From Flavobacteriales bacterium (GTDB taxonomy: Bacteria > Bacteroidota > Bacteroidia > Flavobacteriales_F > PHOS-HE28): DNA of 64,000 nt. Below, one piece after another: positions 17,643 to 24,563 of this stretch. Location: assembly GCA_016700415.1 (NCBI GenBank), contig CP065018.1:3787288-3851287 (forward strand). Direction: 5' to 3'. The notes below the pieces were generated by a model that saw nothing but the letters and a program-made list of their open reading frames with translations, was not told the origin of the DNA and made no database searches. The position numbers were made by a program, and so were the translations under genes. Positions within the stretch are counted from its first letter, which is position 1. Every line of letters begins with the position of its first letter.

Positions 17643-17836
17643 GCTGTTTCGATGCGGCCTGAACAGACGAAAATGTCTTTCCCGCAAAGACACCTTGGGC
17701 CGTAAACCGCTGTAGCGATATCACCAGTTCACGAACCGCCAGCCGGGGATCACCATCCCAAGCGCATTCAGGACAAGAGGGCAATAACCTGCCCGCCCAC
17801 ACATTTCAAGGATCTCATCCCCAACCACCACCCATC

Positions 17837-18445
17837 ATGTCCCACAGCCCCAGCCACCCGATCCAGAACATGCGCCCGTTTTCCCGCATCCTGATCGCCC
17901 TCGCCGCCATCGCCATGACCTTGTTGCTGACGCAGCCTATCTGGGTCATCTACTTGATGGCACCGCAGTACCCCGAAGGGCTGCAACTCCAGATCTTTCA
18001 CGACAGCTTCGTCGGCAACGTGGACCAGATCAACGGCCTTAACCACTACATCGGCATGGCCACCATCCATAACGAGATGTTCCCCGAATTCGAGGTGATG
18101 CGCTACTTCATCGGCGGGCTGGTGATCTGGGGGCTGCTCGCGGCGCTGATCGGCAGGCGCTGGTCCTTGGGGAGCTGGCTCTTCGGCCTGTTGGCCTATG
18201 TGATCTGGGCCATGTGGGACATGTACTCCTGGGGCTGGAACTACGGCCACAACCTCGACCCGCATGCGGCCATCAAGATCGAAGGGATGGTGTACCAACC
18301 GCCACTTTTCGGCCATAAGACATTGCTGAACTTCGATGCCTGGTCCTATCCCGATGTGGGCGGCTGGGTGCTGTTCGGATCAATTACCTTGGCGGTACTT
18401 GTCTTCCTCTATGAGTGGAGATCCCCACGTAAGCCGGCCGCCTGA
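17837..18445 (+). CDS. nos-cluster membrane protein (possibly NosB-like)
   Basis: The 202-residue product has four to five predicted membrane helices with a periplasmic-type loop containing QINGLNHYIGMATIHNEMFPE, rich in His and Met that could bind copper. Clade II nos clusters usually carry a short membrane protein (NosB) near nosZ; position and size agree, but I cannot confirm the family from sequence alone. It is 14 bp before nosL, so the two are one unit. A role in NosZ maturation or electron input is inference. Confidence 0.6.
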   Translation: MSHSPSHPIQNMRPFSRILIALAAIAMTLLLTQPIWVIYLMAPQYPEGLQLQIFHDSFVGNVDQINGLNHYIGMATIHNEMFPEFEVMRYFIGGLVIWGLLAALIGRRWSLGSWLFGLLAYVIWAMWDMYSWGWNYGHNLDPHAAIKIEGMVYQPPLFGHKTLLNFDAWSYPDVGGWVLFGSITLAVLVFLYEWRSPRKPAA

Positions 18446-18458
18446 AACTCGTGAACCC

Positions 18459-18905
18459 ATGAAGAATTTTCTGATCAGTGCGTCTTTGGTGATCATGGCG
18501 TCCGGCTGTAGCGTCGGCCAGCCCAAGATCAACTACGGGCACGATGAATGCGCCCATTGCCGGATGAACGTGATGGATGCCAAGTTCGGTGCCGCGCTCA
18601 TGACCGTGAAAGGCCGCAGCTACGTATTCGACGCACCGGAATGCATGGTCCCCTTCGTGAGCCATACTGGTCATTTGGTGGAGCAGGAAGTGGAAGGGTG
18701 GTACGTCTCGGACTTTGCCCATCCGGGAATGTTGATCGATGCGACCAAAGCATTCTACCTGCATGCCCCGAAACTCAACAGCCCCATGCGGGGGAACGTT
18801 GCCGCCTTCAGCAGTGATGCCGACCGAAAAGCTGCAGAGGCCTTTTTCCCGGGTGATGAAATGGATTGGCCAGGAGTGAAAGACCTGTTCAAGAAAGACG
18901 AATGA
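18459..18905 (+). CDS. nosL: NosL copper-chaperone lipoprotein
   Basis: The 148-residue lipoprotein (lipobox near MASGCS) carries the NosL signature CAHCRMNVMDAKFGAAL, with cysteine and methionine positions that bind Cu(I), and later YVFDAPECMVPF. It delivers copper for CuZ assembly of NosZ through NosDFY. The ATG at 18459 was chosen because it begins the signal peptide MKNFLISASLVIM; longer readings overlap the preceding gene. The stop overlaps the nosD start by ATGA. Confidence 0.93.
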   Translation: MKNFLISASLVIMASGCSVGQPKINYGHDECAHCRMNVMDAKFGAALMTVKGRSYVFDAPECMVPFVSHTGHLVEQEVEGWYVSDFAHPGMLIDATKAFYLHAPKLNSPMRGNVAAFSSDADRKAAEAFFPGDEMDWPGVKDLFKKDE

Positions 18906-20170
18906 CCTGCTGGATCCCGGGCCGCTTTTCGGCATTGCTTGCTGTGCTTGCGACATCAGCTTCGTTGATGGCCGCGGTCTGGACGGTAGGCTCAGGAAAT
19001 ACCCGTGCAAAGCTGGCCCCGGTCTTAGCCGCCGCCGCGCCGCACGATACCGTTCGGGTAATGCAAGGCACTTACGCGGAAGGCACGCTGACCATAGACA
19101 AGCCGCTCACGCTCATTGGCATCGGACGTCCCGTTATTGACGGCACTGGCGGCGATGGCAATGTGCTCACGATCACCGCACCGGATGTCACCGTGCAGGG
19201 TTTCTTGATCACGGGCACCAAGGTGAGCAACATGAACGATAACGCCGGCATCGAGGTGGAACGGGCCGACAACGTGAAACTGCTCGACAACGTGATGGAG
19301 CACTGCTTTTTCGCTTTCCACTTTGCGAATGCACGCAACCCGACCGTCATAGGGAACACCATCAACGGTGACCCGGAACTATCCGAGACCAGCAGGGCCA
19401 ATGGCATTCATCTGTGGCATTGCTCGGGCGCCATGGTGGAGGATAATGTGATACGGAACCACCGCGACGGCATCTACTTCGAGTTCGTCACCGACAGCCA
19501 CGTGCGCCGCAACAAGAGCCTGCACAACTCGCGCTACGGGCTGCACTTCATGTTCAGCCACCGCGACACCTATTCGGACAACCTCTTTCAGGACAACGGG
19601 GCCGGCGTGGCGGTGATGTTCAGCAAGAACGTTGATATGGTCCGGAACCGCTTCATCCGCAACCGCGGCGCCAGTTCCTATGGCATCTTGCTGAAGGAGA
19701 TAAACGACGTGAAGATCGACAGCAACATCTTCATCGACAACACCACCGCACTGTTGGTGGACGGCTGCAACCGGGGCGACATCCGCGGGAACATTTTCCA
19801 AGGCAACGGTTGGGCGCTTCGGCTCTTTGCCAATGCCACCGATTGCCACTTCACCGCGAACACCTTCACAGGGAACACCTTCGACATGAGCACCAACGGG
19901 AACCCGGTGTACAACAGCTTCAGCGGCAACTACTGGGACCGCTACCAAGGCTATGACCTGGACCACGACGGCACCGGTGACGTGCCCTTCCGGCCGTTGA
20001 GCCTCTTCGCCATGGTGAACGAGCGGATGCCTTATGCCGTGGTACTTTCACGCAGCTTGCTCACCCAATTGCTCGACCAGGCGGAGCGTTTGGTGCCCTC
20101 GATGACGCCGGAAGGCCTGGAAGACGATAAACCCTTGATGAAAACTCCGCATGGCCCGCGTAACCTTTGA
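18902..20170 (+). CDS. nosD: NosD periplasmic copper-assembly protein
   Basis: The 422-residue product has a signal peptide and a right-handed beta-helix built of CASH-type repeats, visible as recurring N-x-(I/V) turns (RNHRDGIYFEFVTDSHVRRN, NSRYGLHFMFSHRDTYSDN, DNGAGVAVMFSKN). The final NYWDRYQGYDLDHDGTGDVPF block is typical of NosD. It works with the NosFY ABC transporter to form the CuZ site of NosZ. It overlaps nosL by 4 bp and nosF by 20 bp. Confidence 0.94.
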   Translation: MTCWIPGRFSALLAVLATSASLMAAVWTVGSGNTRAKLAPVLAAAAPHDTVRVMQGTYAEGTLTIDKPLTLIGIGRPVIDGTGGDGNVLTITAPDVTVQGFLITGTKVSNMNDNAGIEVERADNVKLLDNVMEHCFFAFHFANARNPTVIGNTINGDPELSETSRANGIHLWHCSGAMVEDNVIRNHRDGIYFEFVTDSHVRRNKSLHNSRYGLHFMFSHRDTYSDNLFQDNGAGVAVMFSKNVDMVRNRFIRNRGASSYGILLKEINDVKIDSNIFIDNTTALLVDGCNRGDIRGNIFQGNGWALRLFANATDCHFTANTFTGNTFDMSTNGNPVYNSFSGNYWDRYQGYDLDHDGTGDVPFRPLSLFAMVNERMPYAVVLSRSLLTQLLDQAERLVPSMTPEGLEDDKPLMKTPHGPRNL

Positions 20171-20888
20171 GAACGTCGGCAAGAAGTACGGCAAGCTTTG
20201 GGCGTTGCGCGAATTCAATGCGCGCTTCGAGCCCGGCGAGACCGTATCGGTGATCGGCCCCAACGGATCGGGGAAGACCACCATGATAAAATGCTTGCTG
20301 GGCCTGGTGCAGGCCACGACCGGCACCATCATCGTGAACGGCGAGCGCGTCGGACCCGATCCGGAATATCGGCACAACGTGGGGCACATGCCGCAGATCT
20401 CACGCTTCCCCAACGAGTTGAAGATCGGTCAGCTGATCGATCTGATGGACGACATCCGCGGCAGCAACAAAGGCCGCAGCGAGGGCCCGCTGGTGAAAGC
20501 GTTGGGCGTGGATGCCATGATGGACAAACGCCTCGGTACGCTCTCCGGCGGCCAACGGCAGAAGGTGAGCGCCGTGCTGGCCTTCCGCTATTCACCCAGC
20601 GTGCTGGTGCTGGACGAGCCTACTGCCGGCCTTGACCCCCTGAGCTCTGAGATCGTGCTGAAAGCGGTGCGTGATATCAAACGTGAAGGTTGCACGGTGC
20701 TCATCACCAGCCACCTCATGGAGGAAGTGGAAGCCCTTGCCGACCGGGTGGCCTACTTGCAGGACGGCACGTTGCGTTTCCTGCTCCCACCGGAGGACCT
20801 GCTCGCAGTTACAGGGGAAAAGCGGCTGTCCAAGGCAATTCCCGCGATGCTCACCGCCAAGACCGAGGCCCATGTGGAAAGTCTATAA
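20151..20888 (+). CDS. nosF: NosF ABC transporter ATPase
   Basis: The 245-residue ATPase has Walker A GPNGSGKTT, signature LSGGQRQKVSAVLAF, Walker B VLVLDEPTAGLDP and the switch histidine in LITSHLMEEVE. It powers the NosFY complex that engages NosD during maturation of nitrous oxide reductase. The overlap with nosD and a 17-bp overlap with nosY mark tight coupling. Confidence 0.94.
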   Translation: MARVTFENVGKKYGKLWALREFNARFEPGETVSVIGPNGSGKTTMIKCLLGLVQATTGTIIVNGERVGPDPEYRHNVGHMPQISRFPNELKIGQLIDLMDDIRGSNKGRSEGPLVKALGVDAMMDKRLGTLSGGQRQKVSAVLAFRYSPSVLVLDEPTAGLDPLSSEIVLKAVRDIKREGCTVLITSHLMEEVEALADRVAYLQDGTLRFLLPPEDLLAVTGEKRLSKAIPAMLTAKTEAHVESL

Positions 20889-21639
20889 GTACACCCTGAT
20901 CGATCTGGCGCGCAACAAGTTCGTGCTGGGCTGGACGCTGCTGTTGTTGGCCATCAGCCTAGGCTTGTTCCAGTTGGAAGACCAACCGGTAAAGTCCATG
21001 CTCAGTCTCTCGCAAGTGCTGTTGGCATTGGTGCCCTTGGTGGCTTCGGTGTTCACCATCGTCTACCTCTATGATGCGATGGAGTTCACGGAGCTGTTGG
21101 CTGTGCAACCCTTGCGTCGATCTAAGATCTTGGGTGGCCAGATGGGGGCCTTGGGCACGGCCTTGGTGCTGGGTGCCTTGGTGGGCGCGGGCATCCCGTT
21201 GATGCTTTTTCTGCCGGGCGGTGCATCGCTCACGCTCCTGCTCGCGTGCGTGATGCTCACGTTGGTTTTCGTAGCGATCGGCTCGCTCATCGCGATCAAG
21301 AACCGTGAGAAGGCGCGTGGTGTCGGTCTTGGCCTGGTGGTCTGGTTCCTCTTCGTGCTGGTGTACGACGCTGTGCTGTTGTGGGTGATGTTCGCCTTCA
21401 GTGATTACCCGATCGAACCGTGGATCGTGCCCTTGGCCGCACTGGATCCGATCGACCTCGGCCGCATCATGGTGCTGCTGAAGGTGGACCTGGCCGCCAT
21501 GATGGGGTACAGTGGCGCGGTGTACGAGAAGTTCTTCGGGAACGTCCGCGGGATCCTGGTGGCGCTTGCTGCGCTCATAGCCTGGGTGGCGCTGCCGTCA
21601 TCGTTCGCGTTCAGGGCCTTTCGGAGGAAGGACCTTTGA
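20872..21639 (+). CDS. nosY: NosY ABC transporter permease
   Basis: The 255-residue product has six predicted membrane helices and a C-terminal GNVRGI-like loop then a last helix ending in FRAFRRKDL. NosY is the membrane partner of NosF. The ATG at 20872 (MWKVYKYTLIDLARNKF) opens with the amphipathic helix expected for the family, and longer readings lie inside nosF in another frame. This is the last gene of the nos unit; a hairpin terminator follows at 21703-21748. Confidence 0.92.
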   Translation: MWKVYKYTLIDLARNKFVLGWTLLLLAISLGLFQLEDQPVKSMLSLSQVLLALVPLVASVFTIVYLYDAMEFTELLAVQPLRRSKILGGQMGALGTALVLGALVGAGIPLMLFLPGGASLTLLLACVMLTLVFVAIGSLIAIKNREKARGVGLGLVVWFLFVLVYDAVLLWVMFAFSDYPIEPWIVPLAALDPIDLGRIMVLLKVDLAAMMGYSGAVYEKFFGNVRGILVALAALIAWVALPSSFAFRAFRRKDL

Positions 21640-21654
21640 GGTATTGGCCGCGGA

Positions 21655-21674
21655 CCTGCCTGCCGGCAGGCAGG
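21655..21674. repeat. 20-bp perfect palindrome after nosY
   Basis: CCTGCCTGCCGGCAGGCAGG is its own reverse complement. Palindromes of this form are scattered between genes in many Bacteroidota; here it stands just before the terminator hairpin. Confidence 0.7.
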
Positions 21675-21702
21675 GGCGCAGAGGCGTGGAGAATACAAAG
21701 TG

Positions 21703-21748
21703 AGCTTGAGGCTTGTGGCTGAGTGCTTCAAGCCACAAGCCTCAAGCT
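21703..21748 (+). terminator. Terminator hairpin closing the nos operon
   Basis: An 18-bp perfect stem (AGCTTGAGGCTTGTGGCT and its complement) with a 10-base loop is followed by TTAATCTT. The loose T tract makes it a moderate intrinsic terminator. Confidence 0.65.
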
Positions 21749-21841
21749 TTAATCTTGACAAGGATCAGTTGAAGTCCTGTCATCGGTCAAGTTGAGGTAC
21801 TTTGGTCGGCGAGACTTTTGAACCACATAAAAAGCCACCCG

Positions 21842-22417
21842 ATGAAACGCCTCACCATGAAACTGAAGTATTTTACACCGTTCGCCTTGGTCGCACTTCT
21901 TTCCGCATGCGGAGGAAGCACGGATACCGCACCGGCAGACCAAGCCGGGAGTGACCCGGCCGTAATGACCGATGGAGGCCAATCCACCGTGGTGGATGAT
22001 GAATCCGAGAAGAACGTGGTGCAGGTGGCCATTGCTTCCCCGGACCATACCACATTGGTGGCCGCGGTCAAGGCAGCCGACCTGGTGAATGCGCTGAGCA
22101 ACGCGGGCCCCTTCACCGTCTTCGCCCCGACCAATGAGGCCTTCGCGGCATTGCCCGCCGGCACGGTGGACGGCCTGTTGAAGCCTGACCAGAAGGACGC
22201 GCTGGCTGACATCCTTCAGTACCACGTGGCCCTCGGCGTCTTCAAGCCGGAGAATATCCGCGACGGACAAAAGCAAGGCATGGTGAACGGTGGCGACGTC
22301 GTTTTCCATGTAAAGGACGGGCAAGTGATGATCAATGACGCCAAGATCATCGGCACTGTGCCCGCCTCAAATGGATTGGTCTGCGTGATCGACAAAGTGC
22401 TGCTTCCCGGGAAGTGA
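21842..22417 (+). CDS. Fasciclin (FAS1) domain lipoprotein
   Basis: The product of about 191 residues begins with a lipoprotein signal (ALLSACGGS), has an acidic linker and ends with one FAS1 domain. H1 motif GPFTVFAPTNEAFAALP and H2 motif ILQYHVALGVF, then NGLVCVIDKVLLP, are all present. FAS1 domains mediate adhesion or matrix contacts at the cell surface. Starts at 21842 or 21857 both give a good signal. It follows the nos terminator and ends at its own intrinsic terminator, so it is monocistronic. Confidence 0.88.
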   Translation: MKRLTMKLKYFTPFALVALLSACGGSTDTAPADQAGSDPAVMTDGGQSTVVDDESEKNVVQVAIASPDHTTLVAAVKAADLVNALSNAGPFTVFAPTNEAFAALPAGTVDGLLKPDQKDALADILQYHVALGVFKPENIRDGQKQGMVNGGDVVFHVKDGQVMINDAKIIGTVPASNGLVCVIDKVLLPGK

Positions 22418-22464
22418 TCGGTCTGCCATCGCCCTTATCCTGGGGCATGGTGAAAGTCGGTAGA

Positions 22465-22493
22465 GGCGTCCGCGAGGGCGCCTTTGCTGTTTT
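22465..22493 (+). terminator. Intrinsic terminator with GCGA tetraloop (copy 1)
   Basis: GGCGTCC-GCGA-GGGCGCC forms a 7-bp stem with a GNRA loop and is followed by TTTGCTGTTTT. The same hairpin with the same flanks recurs at 24259-24285. Confidence 0.75.
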
Positions 22494-22496
22494 AGA

Positions 22497-22556
22497 GTGA
22501 CCGGTTGGTGGTGAATTGTTAGTGGTGACCGGTGAGTGGTGATCGGTGATCGGAAG
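22497..22556. repeat. Degenerate short tandem repeats
   Basis: Variants of GGTGATCGGTGA, GTGGTGACC and GAGTGGTG follow each other for about 60 bp. This forms a simple repeated, non-coding stretch. Confidence 0.5.
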
Positions 22557-22886
22557 TGCGTCGGCGCATTGCGGTGCTTCAAGATCCGATGCCGGCTTCG
22601 GAGCGCAGCTTCCGCTCCGTGAACTTCCGCCCAAAGGCGGGGATACGGAATTGAACGAAGCAAGAACCGAAGTCCGATCGGAGCTGTGGAATTGGCATTG
22701 AAGAAAACCCGACTGTCAATTTTTCATCGGCACTGAAAATTCGGCATCGTCAATCCTTGTGGATCCGTGAAAAAAGTTCAACGCCAAATACAGATCGTCA
22801 GTGTCCACTCCTTTGGCAAGGGGCTTGAAGTCTCCTGTGCGAACCTCGGCCATGGTGGTCGGGGAAAACCGAAAACACAAACCAAA
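22557..22886. other. Non-coding stretch upstream of hsp20
   Basis: About 330 bp without a supported gene. In-frame sequence upstream of the Hsp20 start has no family likeness. No promoter matching TAnnTTTG at a useful distance was seen, and a heat-shock operator (CIRCE) was not found. Confidence 0.5.
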
Positions 22887-23333
22887 ATGACACTCGTGAA
22901 ATATAAGCAGCAGCCGGTGACGACAGCTTCGCCGGTGGACAGGTTGGCCAGTGAGATCTTTGGCCAGAACATCAGCCGCCTTTTCGGTAGCGATGGCCTG
23001 ATGGACCATTCACCCCGCGTGAACATCGTGGAAAGCAACGATGACTACCGCGTGGAAATGCAAGCACCCGGCTTCGACAAGAAGGACCTGAAGGTGGAGA
23101 TGTTGAATGACACGCTCACCATCCGCGGGGAGCACACGGAAGAGGAACAGGGCGAGGACAAGCGCTGGACCCGCCGCGAGTTCGCGCGCTCCGCCTTCGA
23201 GCGCAGCTTCGTGCTGCCGCAAAGCGTGCAGGCCGACGCGATCAAAGCGGAATACGTGAACGGCGTTTTGCAGCTCACCATCCCCAAGAGCGAAGAGGCC
23301 AAACCCAAGATGCGGACCATCAGCATCAAATAG
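22887..23333 (+). CDS. Small heat shock protein, Hsp20/alpha-crystallin family
   Basis: The 148-residue product contains a full alpha-crystallin domain: SPRVNIVESNDDYRVEMQAP at its start, GFDKKDLKVEMLNDTLTIRG in the middle and FERSFVLPQSVQADAIKAEY with NGVLQLTIPK near the end. It binds unfolding proteins as an ATP-independent chaperone oligomer. The ATG at 22887 (MTLVKYKQQP) is the usual family start. A GC-rich hairpin follows at 23373-23403. Confidence 0.93.
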   Translation: MTLVKYKQQPVTTASPVDRLASEIFGQNISRLFGSDGLMDHSPRVNIVESNDDYRVEMQAPGFDKKDLKVEMLNDTLTIRGEHTEEEQGEDKRWTRREFARSAFERSFVLPQSVQADAIKAEYVNGVLQLTIPKSEEAKPKMRTISIK

Positions 23334-23372
23334 GCAAGTGGCGGGCCTTTCCGCACTGGAATACCGGGAGCC

Positions 23373-23403
23373 GGGGGCATTCGCACACGATGTGGATGCC
23401 CCC
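23373..23403. terminator. GC-rich hairpin after hsp20
   Basis: GGGGGCAT pairs with ATGCCCCC around an inner CACA/TGTG stem. There is no T tract, so termination would be weak or factor-dependent. Confidence 0.4.
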
Positions 23404-23439
23404 GCTCTGCTACAGGAACAATTAGAACGGCATTGAGCA

Positions 23440-23925
23440 ATGAAAACCAACAGCACCGTCAAGAGCATGGTCGCGTGTGCGGCCATCTTGCTCCAACTTT
23501 CCGCCTGCATGGGTCAAGAAGGAAAGAAAAAGCCTATGGCCACCAGCACTCCGCCGGTCCTTTCCGCGGACACCCCGCAGGTGGACGTGAAGGTGAACAA
23601 GCAGTACGATGAGAACGGCAATTTGATCGCCTTCGATTCCACCTACACCACGATCTATCCGGGCAGGGCAGACAACCCCGCTTTCCTGGACAGCGTGTTC
23701 AAGGACTTCAAAGGCAGGTCCGGGAATTGGTACCCGTTCCTGAACGATCCGGGATTTAATGACCTGTTCATGAACGACAGCATCATGCAGCCCGATTTCT
23801 TTCACGACGATTTTTTCCGCAAGCGGTTCGACCTGAACCGGCGCTACATGGAACAGATGATGGCCCGGATGGATTCCGTGAAGAATGCTTTCCTGCAACA
23901 GGAAGCGGAGCGGAAAACGCAATGA
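23440..23925 (+). CDS. Lipoprotein of unknown function
   Basis: The 161-residue product has a lipoprotein signal (LLQLSACMGQ) and a mature part rich in Asp, Phe and Met (DDFFRKRFDLNRRYMEQMMARMDSV-type helix at the end). I do not recognise the family. The Asp/Met-rich C-terminal half could be a helical or metal-contacting segment. It overlaps the next gene by 4 bp (ATGA), so the two act as one unit behind hsp20. Confidence 0.65.
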   Translation: MKTNSTVKSMVACAAILLQLSACMGQEGKKKPMATSTPPVLSADTPQVDVKVNKQYDENGNLIAFDSTYTTIYPGRADNPAFLDSVFKDFKGRSGNWYPFLNDPGFNDLFMNDSIMQPDFFHDDFFRKRFDLNRRYMEQMMARMDSVKNAFLQQEAERKTQ

Positions 23926-24239
23926 CCCATTCCATGGAACGCATAGAGGAAGCCATCGTGAAGGTGTATCTCCTTCAACGGGACCGTTTGCGCGAAGAAG
24001 CAAGGACCATGGTGGAACAAGCGCCGGACCCGGATGTTCCGCCAACCCGGGTGGTGCCCATGGATGTGCCAGCGATCGACAAGCTTGTTGGAGGGCAGAA
24101 GCCATACTTGTATTTCGACCGTGGCAAAGGACGCTTCACCCATATCGTGCATGCCTTCGCCGTTGTGGTCGGCGCGACGGGCGCGGGCAGCGTTTTCCCC
24201 GTTCAACGGGTGATCACCATTCCGGAAACTGCCGGTTAG
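23922..24239 (+). CDS. Small cytosolic protein of unknown function
   Basis: The 105-residue product has a helical N-terminal half (MERIEEAIVKVYLLQRDRL) and a C-terminal beta-like part (YLYFDRGKGRFTHIVHAF). No signal peptide and no known family. Translation is coupled to the preceding lipoprotein by an ATGA overlap, and an intrinsic terminator follows 20 bp after the stop. Confidence 0.6.
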   Translation: MTHSMERIEEAIVKVYLLQRDRLREEARTMVEQAPDPDVPPTRVVPMDVPAIDKLVGGQKPYLYFDRGKGRFTHIVHAFAVVVGATGAGSVFPVQRVITIPETAG

Positions 24240-24258
24240 CAGCACGAAAGCCGGTAGA

Positions 24259-24285
24259 GGCGTCCGCGAGGGCGCCTTTGCTGTT
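24259..24285 (+). terminator. Intrinsic terminator with GCGA tetraloop (copy 2)
   Basis: The same GGCGTCC-GCGA-GGGCGCC hairpin as at 22465, followed by TTTGCTGTT. It closes the lipoprotein/small-protein unit. Confidence 0.75.
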
Positions 24286-24563
24286 GGGGATGGAACGCTG
24301 ATACATGCCTACGGTAGCCAGCGTTGTTGCACGAGCGGATCGTCGCGGACGGATGAATGTCCATGCGTTCCGGAATTGATCCGCGCCGACCATGAAGATC
24401 AGCGTTATCAACAGTGCGATCGTTGATCACTTTGATCGTTCATAACGCTGTGGATGATCGAGATCGAAAATGACCTCTATCAGCGACTTGATCTTGCAGT
24501 TTTGAGACCCGCAAAAATCCGATCCCAATGCCGCAAGCCATACTCTTCGAAGAAGCAACCTCC
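24286..24563. other. Leader region of the class II ribonucleotide reductase gene
   Basis: No gene is supported here. A cobalamin riboswitch would be possible for a B12-dependent enzyme, but no B12-box-like conserved element was seen. Short repeats of GATCGTT/GATCACTTTGATCG occur near 24418-24440. Confidence 0.4.

Noticed and set aside
22497..22556. CRISPR-like repeats
   Set aside because: Units are short, contiguous and degenerate with no unique spacers.
24286..24563. Possible cobalamin riboswitch upstream of the class II ribonucleotide reductase
   Set aside because: No B12-box-like conserved sequence or fitting helices were seen by eye; a covariance search would be needed.
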